Positions 8,532 through 17,511 of a stretch of 64,000 nt of DNA are shown piece after piece. A model generated the notes under the pieces. The model made no database searches. It was not told the DNA's origin and saw nothing but the letters and a program-made list of their open reading frames with translations. Position 1 is the stretch's first letter. Every line of letters begins with the position of its first letter. Source of the stretch: Streptomyces sp. SCSIO 75703 (lineage in GTDB: Bacteria > Actinomycetota > Actinomycetes > Streptomycetales > Streptomycetaceae); contig NZ_CP144555.1 of assembly GCF_036607905.1 (NCBI RefSeq), forward strand, positions 3,348,001 to 3,412,000, read 5' to 3'. The position numbers and the translations under genes are program-made.

Positions 8532-9274
8532 CGCACCGCGACCTCGGCCCGGCGGCAGACCAGCCGCCAGGAGGCCCGGTGCGCGGGGCCGGAGAGCCCC
8601 GTCCCGTGGCCCGACACGAAGGTCACCCAGCGCCGTCCGGCGAGGTAGCACCAGACGTCCAGGGCGTGTTCGTCGCCGCGGTAGTGGAAGTCACCCCGGT
8701 CGAGGACGTCGCCGTCGAGGAACGGCCACTGCAACCGGGCCTGCGCCTCTTCGGGAAGGTGCCCCATGAACCCCCGCATCCGCGCCGACAACGGCACCGT
8801 GCCGCCCCCGGGCCCGCCCTCCCCGCCCCCGGGCCCGCCCTTCCCGTCCTTCCCGTCCTTCCCGCCGAAGGGCGCCCGGGACGCCTTCCGTACGACCACC
8901 GCGTGCCGCAGCGAGGCCGGCACGAAGGGCACCACGGTCAGCAACTGGGCCGGGCCGCCACGGTCGTTGACGGTCGGCGTGCACTCGGCGAGACCCCGTT
9001 CCCCGAGGACCACGGCGTACGGGCGCTCGCCGCCCCGGTGGCAGTACGCCCACCAGTCGACGACCGGCCCCACCCGGGCCTCCATCCGCTCGCGCACCCC
9101 CTCGCCGAGCCGGTCCCACCAGTACTCCCGCCCGGGCCGGTCGACGAAGCCGAGCCTGCCGGCCTCGTACAGGGGCCCCGCGACGTGCCGCTCCGCGGGA
9201 GGCCCCCCGCCCCGCCGCTCCAGGGCGCCGCGCCGTCCCACCGCCCCGCCCCGCCGCACCGGCCACCACGCCAT
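8528..9274 (-). CDS. Uncharacterised protein coupled to J-domain protein
   Basis: I recognise no family in this 248-residue protein. It is hydrophilic and rich in aromatic residues, with WWDRLGEGVRERM and VVDWWAYCHRGGERPYAVVL in the first half, a Gly/Lys low-complexity insert (GGKDGKDGKGGPGGGEGG) near residue 145, and a C-terminal part including FHYRGDEHALDVWCYLAGRR. There is no signal peptide or membrane helix. The ATG at 9274 follows GGGGGAGGGG. The four-base overlap with the J-domain gene suggests a shared role, perhaps as a client or chaperone adaptor; that is inference. Confidence 0.6.
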   Translation of the reverse strand: MAWWPVRRGGAVGRRGALERRGGGPPAERHVAGPLYEAGRLGFVDRPGREYWWDRLGEGVRERMEARVGPVVDWWAYCHRGGERPYAVVLGERGLAECTPTVNDRGGPAQLLTVVPFVPASLRHAVVVRKASRAPFGGKDGKDGKGGPGGGEGGPGGGTVPLSARMRGFMGHLPEEAQARLQWPFLDGDVLDRGDFHYRGDEHALDVWCYLAGRRWVTFVSGHGTGLSGPAHRASWRLVCRRAEVAVR

Positions 9275-9401
9275 CCGGCCCCTCCCCCGAAGCCCGCGAA
9301 GTGCCCATTGTCCTCACCCCGACCCCACCGGGAAAGAGCCCGCCCGTCCGCCGTACGCGCGGTCGCCGGGGCGGCCCCGGGTCCGGAGCCGAGGCGGCGC
9401 G

Positions 9402-10355
9402 TCAGCCGTATACCACCGACCAGGGGCGGGGGCCGGCCAGGGGGAGGCCGGCGCGGGCGGCGGTGTGATCACGGGCGAGGACGCCGGCGGCCAGGTCGGC
9501 GAAGCGGGCGGCGGCCGGGTGGGCGCCGCGGCCGGCGGGCCAGGCGCCGCCGACGCGCAGGGTGAGGGGGCGGCCGGCCAACGGCCGCCAGGCCACGCGG
9601 GGTTCCTTGCGGGCCACCGGGCCCTGGTCGAAGGCGACCCCGTGCCCCGCCGTCACCAGGGCGAGCAGGAACTCCGGGTTGGAGGCGTGCCGTAGCCGCC
9701 CGGGGACGAAGCCCCCGGCCCGGCACACATCGAGGACCCGGTCGTACCGGCCTGGCGCGTGGGCGCGCGGGAAGAGCACCAGATCGTGGCCCGGCAGTTC
9801 GCCGAGCGACACCTCCGGCAGCCGGGCCAGCGGCGAAGTGCGCGGCAGGACGACGCCCAGGTCGAGGGCGACCTCGGGGCCCAGTCGCAGTCCGGTGGCG
9901 TCGACGGGATGGTGGACGAGTCCGACGTCCAGGCCGCCGGAGGCGAGCAGCCGCACCTGTTCCCCGGTGGTCACCTCCTGGAGGTCGACGGAGAGCCCGG
10001 GGGCGTGCTCCGCGCAGGCGGTCAGCAGGGCGGAGAGCACGGCGGCCGTGGTGTCGGGCGGCACTCCCGCGCGGAGGGTTCCCAGCGCCCCGTCACCGGC
10101 GCGGCGGGCCAGGGCGCGCAGCCGTTCCTCCCGGGCGAGGAGGTCGTGGGCCTCCTCCAGCAGTGCCGCACCGGCGGCGCTCAGCCGGACCCCGCGCTGC
10201 GAACGGTCGAACAGCTCCGCGCCGAGGTCCCGCTCCAGCCGCCGGATCGCCTGGCTGAGCGGCGGCTGCGCCATGCCCAGCCGCTCGGCGGCGCGGCTGA
10301 AGTGCAGTTCGTCGGCGACGGTGACGAAGAGACGCAGGTGGCGCAAGAGATCCAC
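9402..10355 (-). CDS. LysR-family transcriptional regulator
   Basis: The 317-residue protein has a winged HTH at residues 1-62 (FSRAAERLGMAQPPLSQAIR is the recognition region) and a LysR substrate-binding domain after about residue 90 (GTLRAGVPPDTTAAV). LysR proteins usually control a divergent neighbour when a small effector is bound. Here that neighbour is the class-A-beta-lactamase-like gene at 10430, 74 bp away, a layout like ampR-ampC or the LysR-type regulators of Streptomyces beta-lactamases. The start is GTG at 10355; no strong ribosome-binding site is seen. Confidence 0.9.
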   Translation of the reverse strand: MDLLRHLRLFVTVADELHFSRAAERLGMAQPPLSQAIRRLERDLGAELFDRSQRGVRLSAAGAALLEEAHDLLAREERLRALARRAGDGALGTLRAGVPPDTTAAVLSALLTACAEHAPGLSVDLQEVTTGEQVRLLASGGLDVGLVHHPVDATGLRLGPEVALDLGVVLPRTSPLARLPEVSLGELPGHDLVLFPRAHAPGRYDRVLDVCRAGGFVPGRLRHASNPEFLLALVTAGHGVAFDQGPVARKEPRVAWRPLAGRPLTLRVGGAWPAGRGAHPAAARFADLAAGVLARDHTAARAGLPLAGPRPWSVVYG

Positions 10356-10429
10356 GCCCGGGATCGTACGGGAAGCGCCGCCTGGCGGCCGGCACGACGG
10401 AACGACCCATCGACGGCAAGGGGTTCACA

Positions 10430-11500
10430 GTGATCGAGGAACGCGTCCGGCAGGTCTTCGCCGGGGCGGGCGCCGAGGGGCAGGTGCACGTCCTTCCCAT
10501 CGACTGCCCCGCCGAGGCGCGGAGCGGACGACGTACGGGGGACGCCCGGAACTCGGGAGGCGCCGGGAACTTGGCGGGCGCCGGGGACACCGGGCGCCCC
10601 GGGGACGCCCTGCGCTCCGGTGCGGAGGCGGACGCCCGGCGCTCCGGTACTGAGGCGGAGGCCCGGTACTCCGGGTCGGAAGCGGGCGGCCGGGAGGTCG
10701 CCGTGGGCGCCGACACCCCCGTCGTCATCGCGTCGGTCTTCAAGGTGCTGCTGGTGCTGGAGTTCGCCCGGCAGGCCGTCGCCGGGCAGCTCGACCCGCG
10801 CGAGCGGGTCCGGGTGACCGCGGCCGACCGGCTCGGCGGCTGGGGCACCGCCGGCTGCCTGGACGACGTCGAACTGTCGTTGCGCGATCTGGCCCACTTC
10901 GCCCTGTCCGTCAGCGACAACACCGCCGCCGACGTGCTGCTGGACCGCGTCGGCCTGGACACCGTACGGCTGCTCGCCGCGAGCCTCGGGCTGGAGCGGA
11001 CCCGGATCACCGGTGGCCCGCGCGACCTCCTGGAATCGATGCTCGCGGAGACCGGGGCGCGCGACGAGGCCGAGTTCGCCGTCCGCTACCCCGCCCTGCC
11101 CGACGAGCGCAAACGGCGGCTGGCCGTACTGGACCCCCGCCACACCACCGCGAGCACCCCCCGCGACATCACCCGGCTGCTCCGTCTCGTCTGGGACGAC
11201 ACCGCCGCCCCGCCGGACGCCTGCGCGTTCGTACGGGACTTGATGGCACGGCAGGTCTTCCGGCATCGGCTGGTGTCCGGCTTCCCGGATGACGTCGCGG
11301 TCGCGGCCAAGACCGGCACCCTGCCGGGACTGCACATGGAGGCCGGCGTCGCCCGCTACCCGGACGGCGCGCACTACGCCATCGCCGTCTTCGCCCGCAC
11401 CCACGACCTGGCCGCCTCCCGCACCGCGGTGGACGCCGCGATCGGCCGGGCCGCGGCACTCGCCGTCGGCCACCTCCGGGACGGGAACCACCGCCGCTGA
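10430..11500 (+). CDS. Class A beta-lactamase-like serine hydrolase
   Basis: The 356-residue product carries the three penicillin-recognising motifs in order: S102-V-F-K105, S162-D-N164 and K294-T-G296. The omega-loop Glu-x-x-Leu-Asn of hydrolytic class A enzymes is not evident, so it may be a DD-peptidase or another serine hydrolase rather than a true beta-lactamase. No signal peptide is visible. A repeat-rich insert at about residues 31-90 (repeated RSG-x-EA-x-AR units) separates the N-terminus from the enzyme domain. The GTG start at 10430 follows AAGGGG. It is probably controlled by the divergent LysR gene. Confidence 0.8.
   Translation: MIEERVRQVFAGAGAEGQVHVLPIDCPAEARSGRRTGDARNSGGAGNLAGAGDTGRPGDALRSGAEADARRSGTEAEARYSGSEAGGREVAVGADTPVVIASVFKVLLVLEFARQAVAGQLDPRERVRVTAADRLGGWGTAGCLDDVELSLRDLAHFALSVSDNTAADVLLDRVGLDTVRLLAASLGLERTRITGGPRDLLESMLAETGARDEAEFAVRYPALPDERKRRLAVLDPRHTTASTPRDITRLLRLVWDDTAAPPDACAFVRDLMARQVFRHRLVSGFPDDVAVAAKTGTLPGLHMEAGVARYPDGAHYAIAVFARTHDLAASRTAVDAAIGRAAALAVGHLRDGNHRR
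10600..10685 (+). repeat. 30-bp in-frame tandem repeat in beta-lactamase-like gene
   Basis: About three imperfect copies of a 30-bp unit containing CGCTCCGGT...GAGGCGGACGCCCG encode the RSG-x-EA-x-AR repeats. They lie between the start codon and the catalytic domain and keep the reading frame. Confidence 0.6.
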
Positions 11501-11583
11501 CCAGGCCGCATATGCGTTCGCGTATCGACCGGGGCGTGTTCCGGTCTTGGACAGGCGCGTTCACGCCCTGGTCTGCTCGTCCC

Positions 11584-12636
11584 ATGACCCAGGACACCCA
11601 CGTCACGGGCGGGCCGGACGTGCCCTCCCGCCGCCGCCTCGGCCGCCGGGCACTGCTGCGCGGTGCCGCGCTCGGCGCGACCGCCCCGCTGATCGCGGCC
11701 TCGGCCGCGACCGCCACGCCCCCCACCGTCGCTTCCGCCTCCCCGGCCGGGAGGGCCGGAAGGGGCGGGCGGGGCCCTGCCCCCGGCGCGGCGTCGTTCC
11801 GCTGGCTGGGCACCGCCGGCTGGCGGATCGACGTGGGCGAACGGACCGTCCTCTTCGACCCGTACCTCACCCGCTTCCCCACGGGCCTCTTCGACGGCGG
11901 CTTCGACCCGAAGACGCCGCTGCTGTCCGAACCGGACACCGTGGACGCGCACATCGGCCGCCCCGCACTCGTCCTGGTCAGCCACTCCCACTGGGACCAC
12001 CTCGCCGACGTCCCCCACATCGCCAAGACCACCGGCGCCCGCGTCGTCGGCACGGAGACCACGTACCACCTGCTCGTGGCACTCGGCGTGGCCGCGGAGC
12101 ACATCTCCGTGGTGAAGGGCGGCGAGGTGATGGACTTCGGCGGCATCACCGTCGAGGCGGTGCCGAGCCTGCACAGCCGCAACAAGGCGTACTCCTACTT
12201 CGCCCCCGGCACCCTGCACGCCCCGCCGCCGACCGCCCCGAGCACCATCGCCGACCTGCCCGAGGGCGACACGCTCGCCTTCCGGGTGACCGTCGGCCCC
12301 GACGGCCCGTCGGCCTTCCTCATGGGCGCCAGCGACTTCGACGAGCGCGCGGTACGCGGCCCGCGTCCCGACCTCGCCATGGTCGCCGTCCCCTCCAGCA
12401 CCGTCACCCCCCGCTACGTGCCCCGCCTGCTGACGGCGCTGGGCCACCCCGGCGTCGTCGTCCCCGTCCACTGGGACAACTTCGAGGTGCCGCTGGCCGG
12501 TACGCCCGTGCGCGACCCGGCGATGGACCTCGACGCCTTCCTCGCCCAGGTCGGGAAGGCGTCCCCCGCGGCCCGCGTCGTCGTCCCGGACTACCGGACG
12601 GTGTACGACGCCGCGTTCCGCCCGACGGGGCGCTGA
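11584..12636 (+). CDS. Tat-exported metallo-beta-lactamase-fold hydrolase (UlaG-like)
   Basis: From ATG 11584 the protein has 350 residues, starting with a twin-arginine signal (RRRLGRRALLRG followed by a hydrophobic Ala-rich stretch). The mature part has the metal motif HSHWDH and further His/Asp residues of the MBL fold, with FRWLGTAGWRIDVGERTVLFDP near its start. This resembles the L-ascorbate-6-phosphate lactonase (UlaG) subgroup rather than beta-lactamases. An ATG at 11512 would put 24 odd residues ahead of the Tat motif and is less likely. The substrate is unknown; the enzyme should act outside the membrane after folding in the cytoplasm. Confidence 0.83.
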   Translation: MTQDTHVTGGPDVPSRRRLGRRALLRGAALGATAPLIAASAATATPPTVASASPAGRAGRGGRGPAPGAASFRWLGTAGWRIDVGERTVLFDPYLTRFPTGLFDGGFDPKTPLLSEPDTVDAHIGRPALVLVSHSHWDHLADVPHIAKTTGARVVGTETTYHLLVALGVAAEHISVVKGGEVMDFGGITVEAVPSLHSRNKAYSYFAPGTLHAPPPTAPSTIADLPEGDTLAFRVTVGPDGPSAFLMGASDFDERAVRGPRPDLAMVAVPSSTVTPRYVPRLLTALGHPGVVVPVHWDNFEVPLAGTPVRDPAMDLDAFLAQVGKASPAARVVVPDYRTVYDAAFRPTGR

Positions 12637-12667
12637 GGGGCCGAGGGGCGGGGGACGTCCGTCTCCC

Positions 12668-14134
12668 TCAGCCGATGGCGACGACCCGGGCCCAGGAGGG
12701 CGGGGCGTCCGGGACGTACTCGGGACTCTCCTCGTCCACCGCGCGGGCGGGGCGCGGGAAGAGACCGACGACGGTACGGCAGGGCGGCGGGACCGAGGGC
12801 CACGGCGTCTGCCCGTCCGTCAGCGCGACGATGACGTCGGGGCGGGGGCCGGAGCGCAGCGCGCGGGCGAACCCGGAGCGCAGGTCGGTCCCGCCCCCGC
12901 CGATCAGCGTGAGCCTCTCGGCGCGGCAGAGCGGCACGGCGACCCCGGCGGCCTTGTCGCAGGAGATCACGGAGACCAGGTCGCGCCGTCCGCCCACCGC
13001 CCGCGAGATCGCGGCCACCTCCAGGAGCGCGCTGCCCAGCTCGCCGTCGCTCACAGACCCGGAGGTGTCGATCACGACGCACACCCGGGGCGGTGTCCGG
13101 CGCAGGCTCGGCAGCACCACCCCGGGCAGGACTGCCGAACGCCGCGACGGACGCCCGTAGCTGTGGTTCTCGCCCGCCCCTGGTGCGCCCGCCGCCGAGC
13201 GCACCGCGGCGCCCAGCAGCCGCTGCCAGGGCTGCGGCGGATGGAACGCCTCGTCCGCCCACCGCGTCCACCCTCGCGGCGCTTCGCCCGGCCTCCCCCT
13301 GATGCCCTCGGCGACGCGGAATCGGACGGCGTCCCGCTGTTGCGCGGTCAGCCCGTACGCCCCGTCGGGCCCCAGCTCCCATGGCCGCTCGTGCCCGTCG
13401 GCGCCGCTGCCGCAGTCCAGCCAGGCCAGGTCGCCGGTGAGCCCGGACATCGACGACGTCCGCAGGTACTCCTCCATCAGCAGTCCGTCGGGCAGCCGCA
13501 GCATCGACGGCAGTACGGCGCCGGTGGGCAGGGGAAGGCCATCGCCGTAAATGTCGTCGTTGATCTCGAAGTCGGCGGCGATGTTCCGCCGCAGCCGTGC
13601 CCGTTCCCCGTCCCGGGCATGGCCGGGACGGGCCCGCCCGCGCGGCCGGTGGTCCTCGTGTTCGCGCGCGTACCCTTCGCTGCGGGCGTGATGGTCGCGG
13701 AGCAGGTGGGATACCTCGTGCACCCAGACACCCGCCAGTTCCCCGACGGGGGTACGGGCGACGAAACCGGGGGAGACGTAGCAGCGCCAGTACGCGTCGA
13801 CCGCCATCGTCGGCACCGACGGGTCCTCCACGACGTGCAGGGCGAAGAGCGCGTCGGCCAGGTAGGGGCGGACCTTCACCGCGTGCAGGCGGGCGGCCAG
13901 CAGCTTGTCCCGGTCCAGGGGCAGCGGGGCACGGTCCGCGGACCGGCCGGAGGGGCCGGACGGCGGCCCGGCGCCGGCGCCCCGTGCGGAGCGGGGCGGC
14001 GCGGGGCGCGGGAGCGGCCGGGGCGGCGGAGCCGGCCGCAGACCCGGCGCCGTGCGGCCGTCGGACCCCGGCCGCACGGCCTCCCGCCCCTCGCCTCCCG
14101 GACGCGGCCCCGCCTGCCCGTTCGCCCCCGTCAT
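12668..14134 (-). CDS. VWA-like protein with putative metallopeptidase domain (DUF2201 type)
   Basis: This 488-residue protein has a Pro/Arg-rich N-terminal ~75 residues, then a putative metallopeptidase domain with HEVSHLLRDHH at residues 139-149. The C-terminal VWA-like domain carries the metal-binding motif D356-T-S-G-S360 and later ALTDGQTPW. The combination matches the DUF2201_N plus VWA-like arrangement. It is last in a three-gene operon; its ATG overlaps the stop of the MoxR ATPase gene (14131-14134). MoxR ATPases typically pair with VWA proteins to remodel or activate protein complexes, so a functional pair is likely. The client is unknown. Confidence 0.82.
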   Translation of the reverse strand: MTGANGQAGPRPGGEGREAVRPGSDGRTAPGLRPAPPPRPLPRPAPPRSARGAGAGPPSGPSGRSADRAPLPLDRDKLLAARLHAVKVRPYLADALFALHVVEDPSVPTMAVDAYWRCYVSPGFVARTPVGELAGVWVHEVSHLLRDHHARSEGYAREHEDHRPRGRARPGHARDGERARLRRNIAADFEINDDIYGDGLPLPTGAVLPSMLRLPDGLLMEEYLRTSSMSGLTGDLAWLDCGSGADGHERPWELGPDGAYGLTAQQRDAVRFRVAEGIRGRPGEAPRGWTRWADEAFHPPQPWQRLLGAAVRSAAGAPGAGENHSYGRPSRRSAVLPGVVLPSLRRTPPRVCVVIDTSGSVSDGELGSALLEVAAISRAVGGRRDLVSVISCDKAAGVAVPLCRAERLTLIGGGGTDLRSGFARALRSGPRPDVIVALTDGQTPWPSVPPPCRTVVGLFPRPARAVDEESPEYVPDAPPSWARVVAIG

Positions 14135-15462
14135 CGGCCCGCCCCCGCCGCCCCGGTGCCGGTGCCGGTACCGGCACACGACCCGTGCCCGCCTCCGCCT
14201 CGGCCCCCGGTGGCCGCCGCGACCCGCCGCACCGACCGGTCCGCGCGCCGGGCGAGGCCGATCACCGACGCCAGCCGCTCCACGGCCGCCGGCACCTCCC
14301 AGTCCGCGCGCCGCAGCGCGGCGAGGGTCCGCGCCGGGGCCACCAGCAGGTCCGGGGCACCGGTCTCCAACGCCCTTACCAGCACCGCCCATCCGGCCTC
14401 CCACCGTTCCCGTTCGGGCCGCGCGCCGACGGCGGCCACCACCGCGTCCAACGCGGCCTGCCGCAGGTCGCCGCGTACGGGCAGCTCGGCCGAGGCCGGG
14501 TCGGCCAGCAGTTCCTCCGGGTCCGGAAGGTCCATCCGGTCCAGGTGGGCGAGGAGTTCGAGCCCCGGACCGTCGCCGACCGCCCCCCGGACCAGGAGAG
14601 CCAGTACGTCCCGGGAGACGGAGGCAGCCGTGGCGAAGGCCAGCAACGTCAGGGCGGCCTCCCAGCTCCGGGGCGAGGGCCAGGCCCCGCCGCGCCCCGT
14701 CTCGGTGGTCGGCAGCCGGTGGATCAGCGTCGGCCGGACCGCCAAGAACCCGCACACCGCGTCCCGCGCGAACCGCACGGCCTCCGCCAGCCGTTGGGGC
14801 GCCAGACGGGGCAGCCCGGCCCGGGGCCAGACGCCGCCGAGCCCGCGGACGACCACCTCCCGGTCGTGCACCCAGTACAGGTGCACGAACCGGTTGGCCA
14901 GCGGCGGGCTCAGCTCCCACCCGTCCGCCGCCGACGCGCGGGGGTTGGCGGCGGCCACGATCCGTACGCCGGGCGGGAGCCGGAGCGCGCCGACCCGGCG
15001 TTCCAGGACGACCCGGAGCAGGGCGGCCTGCACGGCCGGTGTGGCGGTGGAGAGCTCGTCGAGGAAGAGCAGTCCGCGTCCCGCCCGGACGAGTTCCACG
15101 GCCCACTGCGGCGGCGCCATCGGCACGCCCTGCACGGCGGGGTCGTCTCCGACGACGGGCAGGCCGGAGAAGTCGGACGGCTCGTGGACACTGGCGATGA
15201 CGGTGGTCAGCGGCAGCCCGAGGGAGGCGGCGAGCCGGGTCAGGGCCGCGGTCTTGCCGATGCCGGGCTCGCCCCAGAGCAGGACGGGCAGGTCGGCCGC
15301 GACGGCGAGGGTGAGTGCTTCGAGCTGGTCGTCGGGGCGCGGCTCCGTGGTGGAGGACCGGAGGAGGTCCAGGAGCTCGCCGGCGACGGAGAGTTGGGCG
15401 TCGGTACCGAGGGTGGGGGTGGGCTCGGGGGTGGGCAGGGGGGCACTGGGGTTCATGGGCAT
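14131..15462 (-). CDS. MoxR-type AAA+ ATPase
   Basis: The 443-residue protein has Walker A GEPGIGKT (residues 64-71), Walker B LLFLDELS and a downstream AAANPRASAADGWELS sensor region, as in MoxR-like AAA+ ATPases. These act as chaperone-like machines that load metal ions or remodel partners containing VWA domains. The start is one of two ATGs at 15462 and 15456; upstream in-frame residues look like non-coding low complexity. It lies between the unknown gene at 15555-16973 and the VWA/metallopeptidase gene, with which it overlaps by four bases. Confidence 0.88.
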   Translation of the reverse strand: MPMNPSAPLPTPEPTPTLGTDAQLSVAGELLDLLRSSTTEPRPDDQLEALTLAVAADLPVLLWGEPGIGKTAALTRLAASLGLPLTTVIASVHEPSDFSGLPVVGDDPAVQGVPMAPPQWAVELVRAGRGLLFLDELSTATPAVQAALLRVVLERRVGALRLPPGVRIVAAANPRASAADGWELSPPLANRFVHLYWVHDREVVVRGLGGVWPRAGLPRLAPQRLAEAVRFARDAVCGFLAVRPTLIHRLPTTETGRGGAWPSPRSWEAALTLLAFATAASVSRDVLALLVRGAVGDGPGLELLAHLDRMDLPDPEELLADPASAELPVRGDLRQAALDAVVAAVGARPERERWEAGWAVLVRALETGAPDLLVAPARTLAALRRADWEVPAAVERLASVIGLARRADRSVRRVAAATGGRGGGGHGSCAGTGTGTGAAGAGR

Positions 15463-15554
15463 CACCCGGGGTGGTTGGGGGAACGAGGGACCTCTCGTCC
15501 CGGAGGAAGGGCACGAAGGGGTGTGGCGGGCCCCGCGGGGCCCGGGCACAGGGC

Positions 15555-16973
15555 CTACAGGCCGTCGGAGGGGGCGTGGCCGTTTCGGGGACGGGTCCGG
15601 CCGGCGCGCTTGCGGCGCAGGACGGCGGGCGTGTGCCGGTCCGGCCGGAGCCGGTGGCCCGGCTCGGCGGCGGCGGGATGCGCGGTGACGAGCCCGGCCC
15701 GGAAGAGACCGTGGCCGACACGGCGGTCCGCCGCCGACTCCAGTGCCTCCCGCAGCGGTCCCTCGCGCAACACGGCGCCGGGGCCGAGCAGCGCCTCGAC
15801 GACGTCCAGCGCGCCGACGACGTCACCGTGACCGAGCCGCTCCCGGACGGCGGGCAGCGCCTCCGGGGTGCGGTGGACCGCGTCGATCGCCCGCAGGCAC
15901 GGCAGGGCGGGGCCGCCGAGCGCCACGAGCAGGTCCTCCCGGCGCAGTTCGTCCGGCGTATGGTCGACGGCCGTCAGCACGCCGTCCCGCAGGGCGATCC
16001 GGTGCACCTCGCCCCGGCACTCCACCCGGTGCGGATCACCGCCGGGCGGGTCACCGCCCTCGCACGCGGAACCGGCGGCCGGGATCGCGTCCAGCGCCGC
16101 GGCGACCAGCGGATGCAGTCGCCCGGCCGGGACCAGCCCGGCCCGCAGCAGTTCCAGATCCGGAAGGCGCCTGACCGCGGCCTCGGGCAGTACCGGAAGC
16201 GCGGCGATCTCCTGCGCGGGCAGCGCGTGCCGCAACGGCCGGAGGGCGGGGGCGTGGCTGTCGTCGGGGGCGGCGAGTTCGAGCACGGCGCGGCGCCGTG
16301 CGCCCAGCCGTACGGTGAAGGCGCCGCGAGACCGGCCCTCGGCCCGCAACAGCAGCTCGCCCTCGGCAGCCCAGCGCCCCACCGCCAGCGACGCGTCCGG
16401 CCCCGCCACCGCGGGCATCACGGCCGGCACCCCGTCCTCCGAGCGCCGGGCCAGCTCGCCGCTGCGGGAGGCGTCCCACAGGTGCCGGTGCAGGTCGAGC
16501 CGGAAACGCCGGTCGGGATACGGGTGCGGATGCTGTCCGGGGACGCCGTGGCCGGGCCCCTCCCACAGGGCGAGGGACATCCGCTGACCGCCGTCGGCAC
16601 GGGCGGGCGGCGTCCGCACCACCAACCGCAGCGGCGGGGCGCCGGGACGCGGGTAACGGGCGAGGGTGAGGGTCAGACCGGGCCGCAGCCGCCCGTCGGG
16701 GGCGCTCCGGGGCATGTGCCAGCGGAGCAGGTCGGGCGCCAGCCGGCGCAGATCCGCCCGGAGCCGAGCGGCGAGTTCGGTGCCGTGGCGGTCGCGCACG
16801 GCACGCGGATCGAGGTCGACGTCGACCCGGGCGGCGGCGCAGGCCCCCGCCCAGTCACCGGTCGTACGCCGTGCGGTCGCGGTGTCGACCATGGACGGTG
16901 GCACGGCGTACTTCCGCACGCGCTGCCACATCAACAGGCGGGCCGGAATCACGTGCACGCGGTGAAGTGCCAT
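15555..16973 (-). CDS. Uncharacterised protein, first gene of MoxR-VWA operon
   Basis: I do not recognise a domain in this ~472-residue Arg/Ala/Leu-rich soluble protein. Near the N-terminus is ALHRVHVIPARLLMWQRVRK; the middle has a DLDPRAVRDRHGTELAARLR segment, and the end is strongly basic. There is no signal peptide or membrane helix. The ATG at 16973 is preferred because AAGGTGAG ends six bases upstream; GTG 16979 would overlap it. Its position 92 bp before the MoxR gene and in the same direction makes it a probable adaptor or substrate of the MoxR-VWA machine; that is inference. Confidence 0.65.
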   Translation of the reverse strand: MALHRVHVIPARLLMWQRVRKYAVPPSMVDTATARRTTGDWAGACAAARVDVDLDPRAVRDRHGTELAARLRADLRRLAPDLLRWHMPRSAPDGRLRPGLTLTLARYPRPGAPPLRLVVRTPPARADGGQRMSLALWEGPGHGVPGQHPHPYPDRRFRLDLHRHLWDASRSGELARRSEDGVPAVMPAVAGPDASLAVGRWAAEGELLLRAEGRSRGAFTVRLGARRRAVLELAAPDDSHAPALRPLRHALPAQEIAALPVLPEAAVRRLPDLELLRAGLVPAGRLHPLVAAALDAIPAAGSACEGGDPPGGDPHRVECRGEVHRIALRDGVLTAVDHTPDELRREDLLVALGGPALPCLRAIDAVHRTPEALPAVRERLGHGDVVGALDVVEALLGPGAVLREGPLREALESAADRRVGHGLFRAGLVTAHPAAAEPGHRLRPDRHTPAVLRRKRAGRTRPRNGHAPSDGL

Positions 16974-17127
16974 CAGCACTCACCTTGCGCGAATGATTCC
17001 CCCATCCCACACGAGGAGTTCGTCATCGCGGGCATCGTAGACACGCCGTCACGCCCTTGTCAGCCAATTTCCCGCCGCCGCACGGCGCTTCGCCCCGCGC
17101 GGCCGGGCGAGTGCGTACGCTGCGGAC

Positions 17128-17511
17128 ATGGCATGCCGCATCAGCGAACTGGTCATCGACTGTGCCGACCCGGAACGGCTCGCGGCGTTCTGGTGCGAGG
17201 TCCTCGGCTACGTCGAACTCGGCCGGGAGGACGACGGAGGCGTCGAGATCGGCCCGCCCGACACCGGCTTCGGCGGCCCCCGGCCCGTCCTGGTCCTCAG
17301 CCCCACCAGCGCCCCCCGGGCCGGGAAGCTGCCGCTGCACCTCGACGTCAGCCCCACCGACCGCGATCAGGACGCCGAACTGGAGCGCCTGCTCGCCCTC
17401 GGCGCGCGCCCCGCCGACATCGGCCAGACCGGCACTGAGACCTGGCACGTCCTCGCCGACCCGGAGGGCAACGAGTTCTGCCTCCTCCGCAAACGCGTCC
17501 CCTCCCTCTGA
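17128..17511 (+). CDS. VOC-superfamily (glyoxalase-like) protein
   Basis: The 127-residue protein has the vicinal-oxygen-chelate pattern: an N-terminal beta-alpha-beta unit (ELVIDCADPERLAAFWCEVLGY), a central strand with PLHLDVSP, and a C-terminal DPEGNEFCLLR that usually supplies a metal-ligand Glu. It is a single-module VOC protein that would work as a dimer. Members include glyoxalases, dioxygenases and antibiotic-binding proteins, and the activity here cannot be assigned. It is divergent from the MoxR operon. Confidence 0.88.
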   Translation: MACRISELVIDCADPERLAAFWCEVLGYVELGREDDGGVEIGPPDTGFGGPRPVLVLSPTSAPRAGKLPLHLDVSPTDRDQDAELERLLALGARPADIGQTGTETWHVLADPEGNEFCLLRKRVPSL

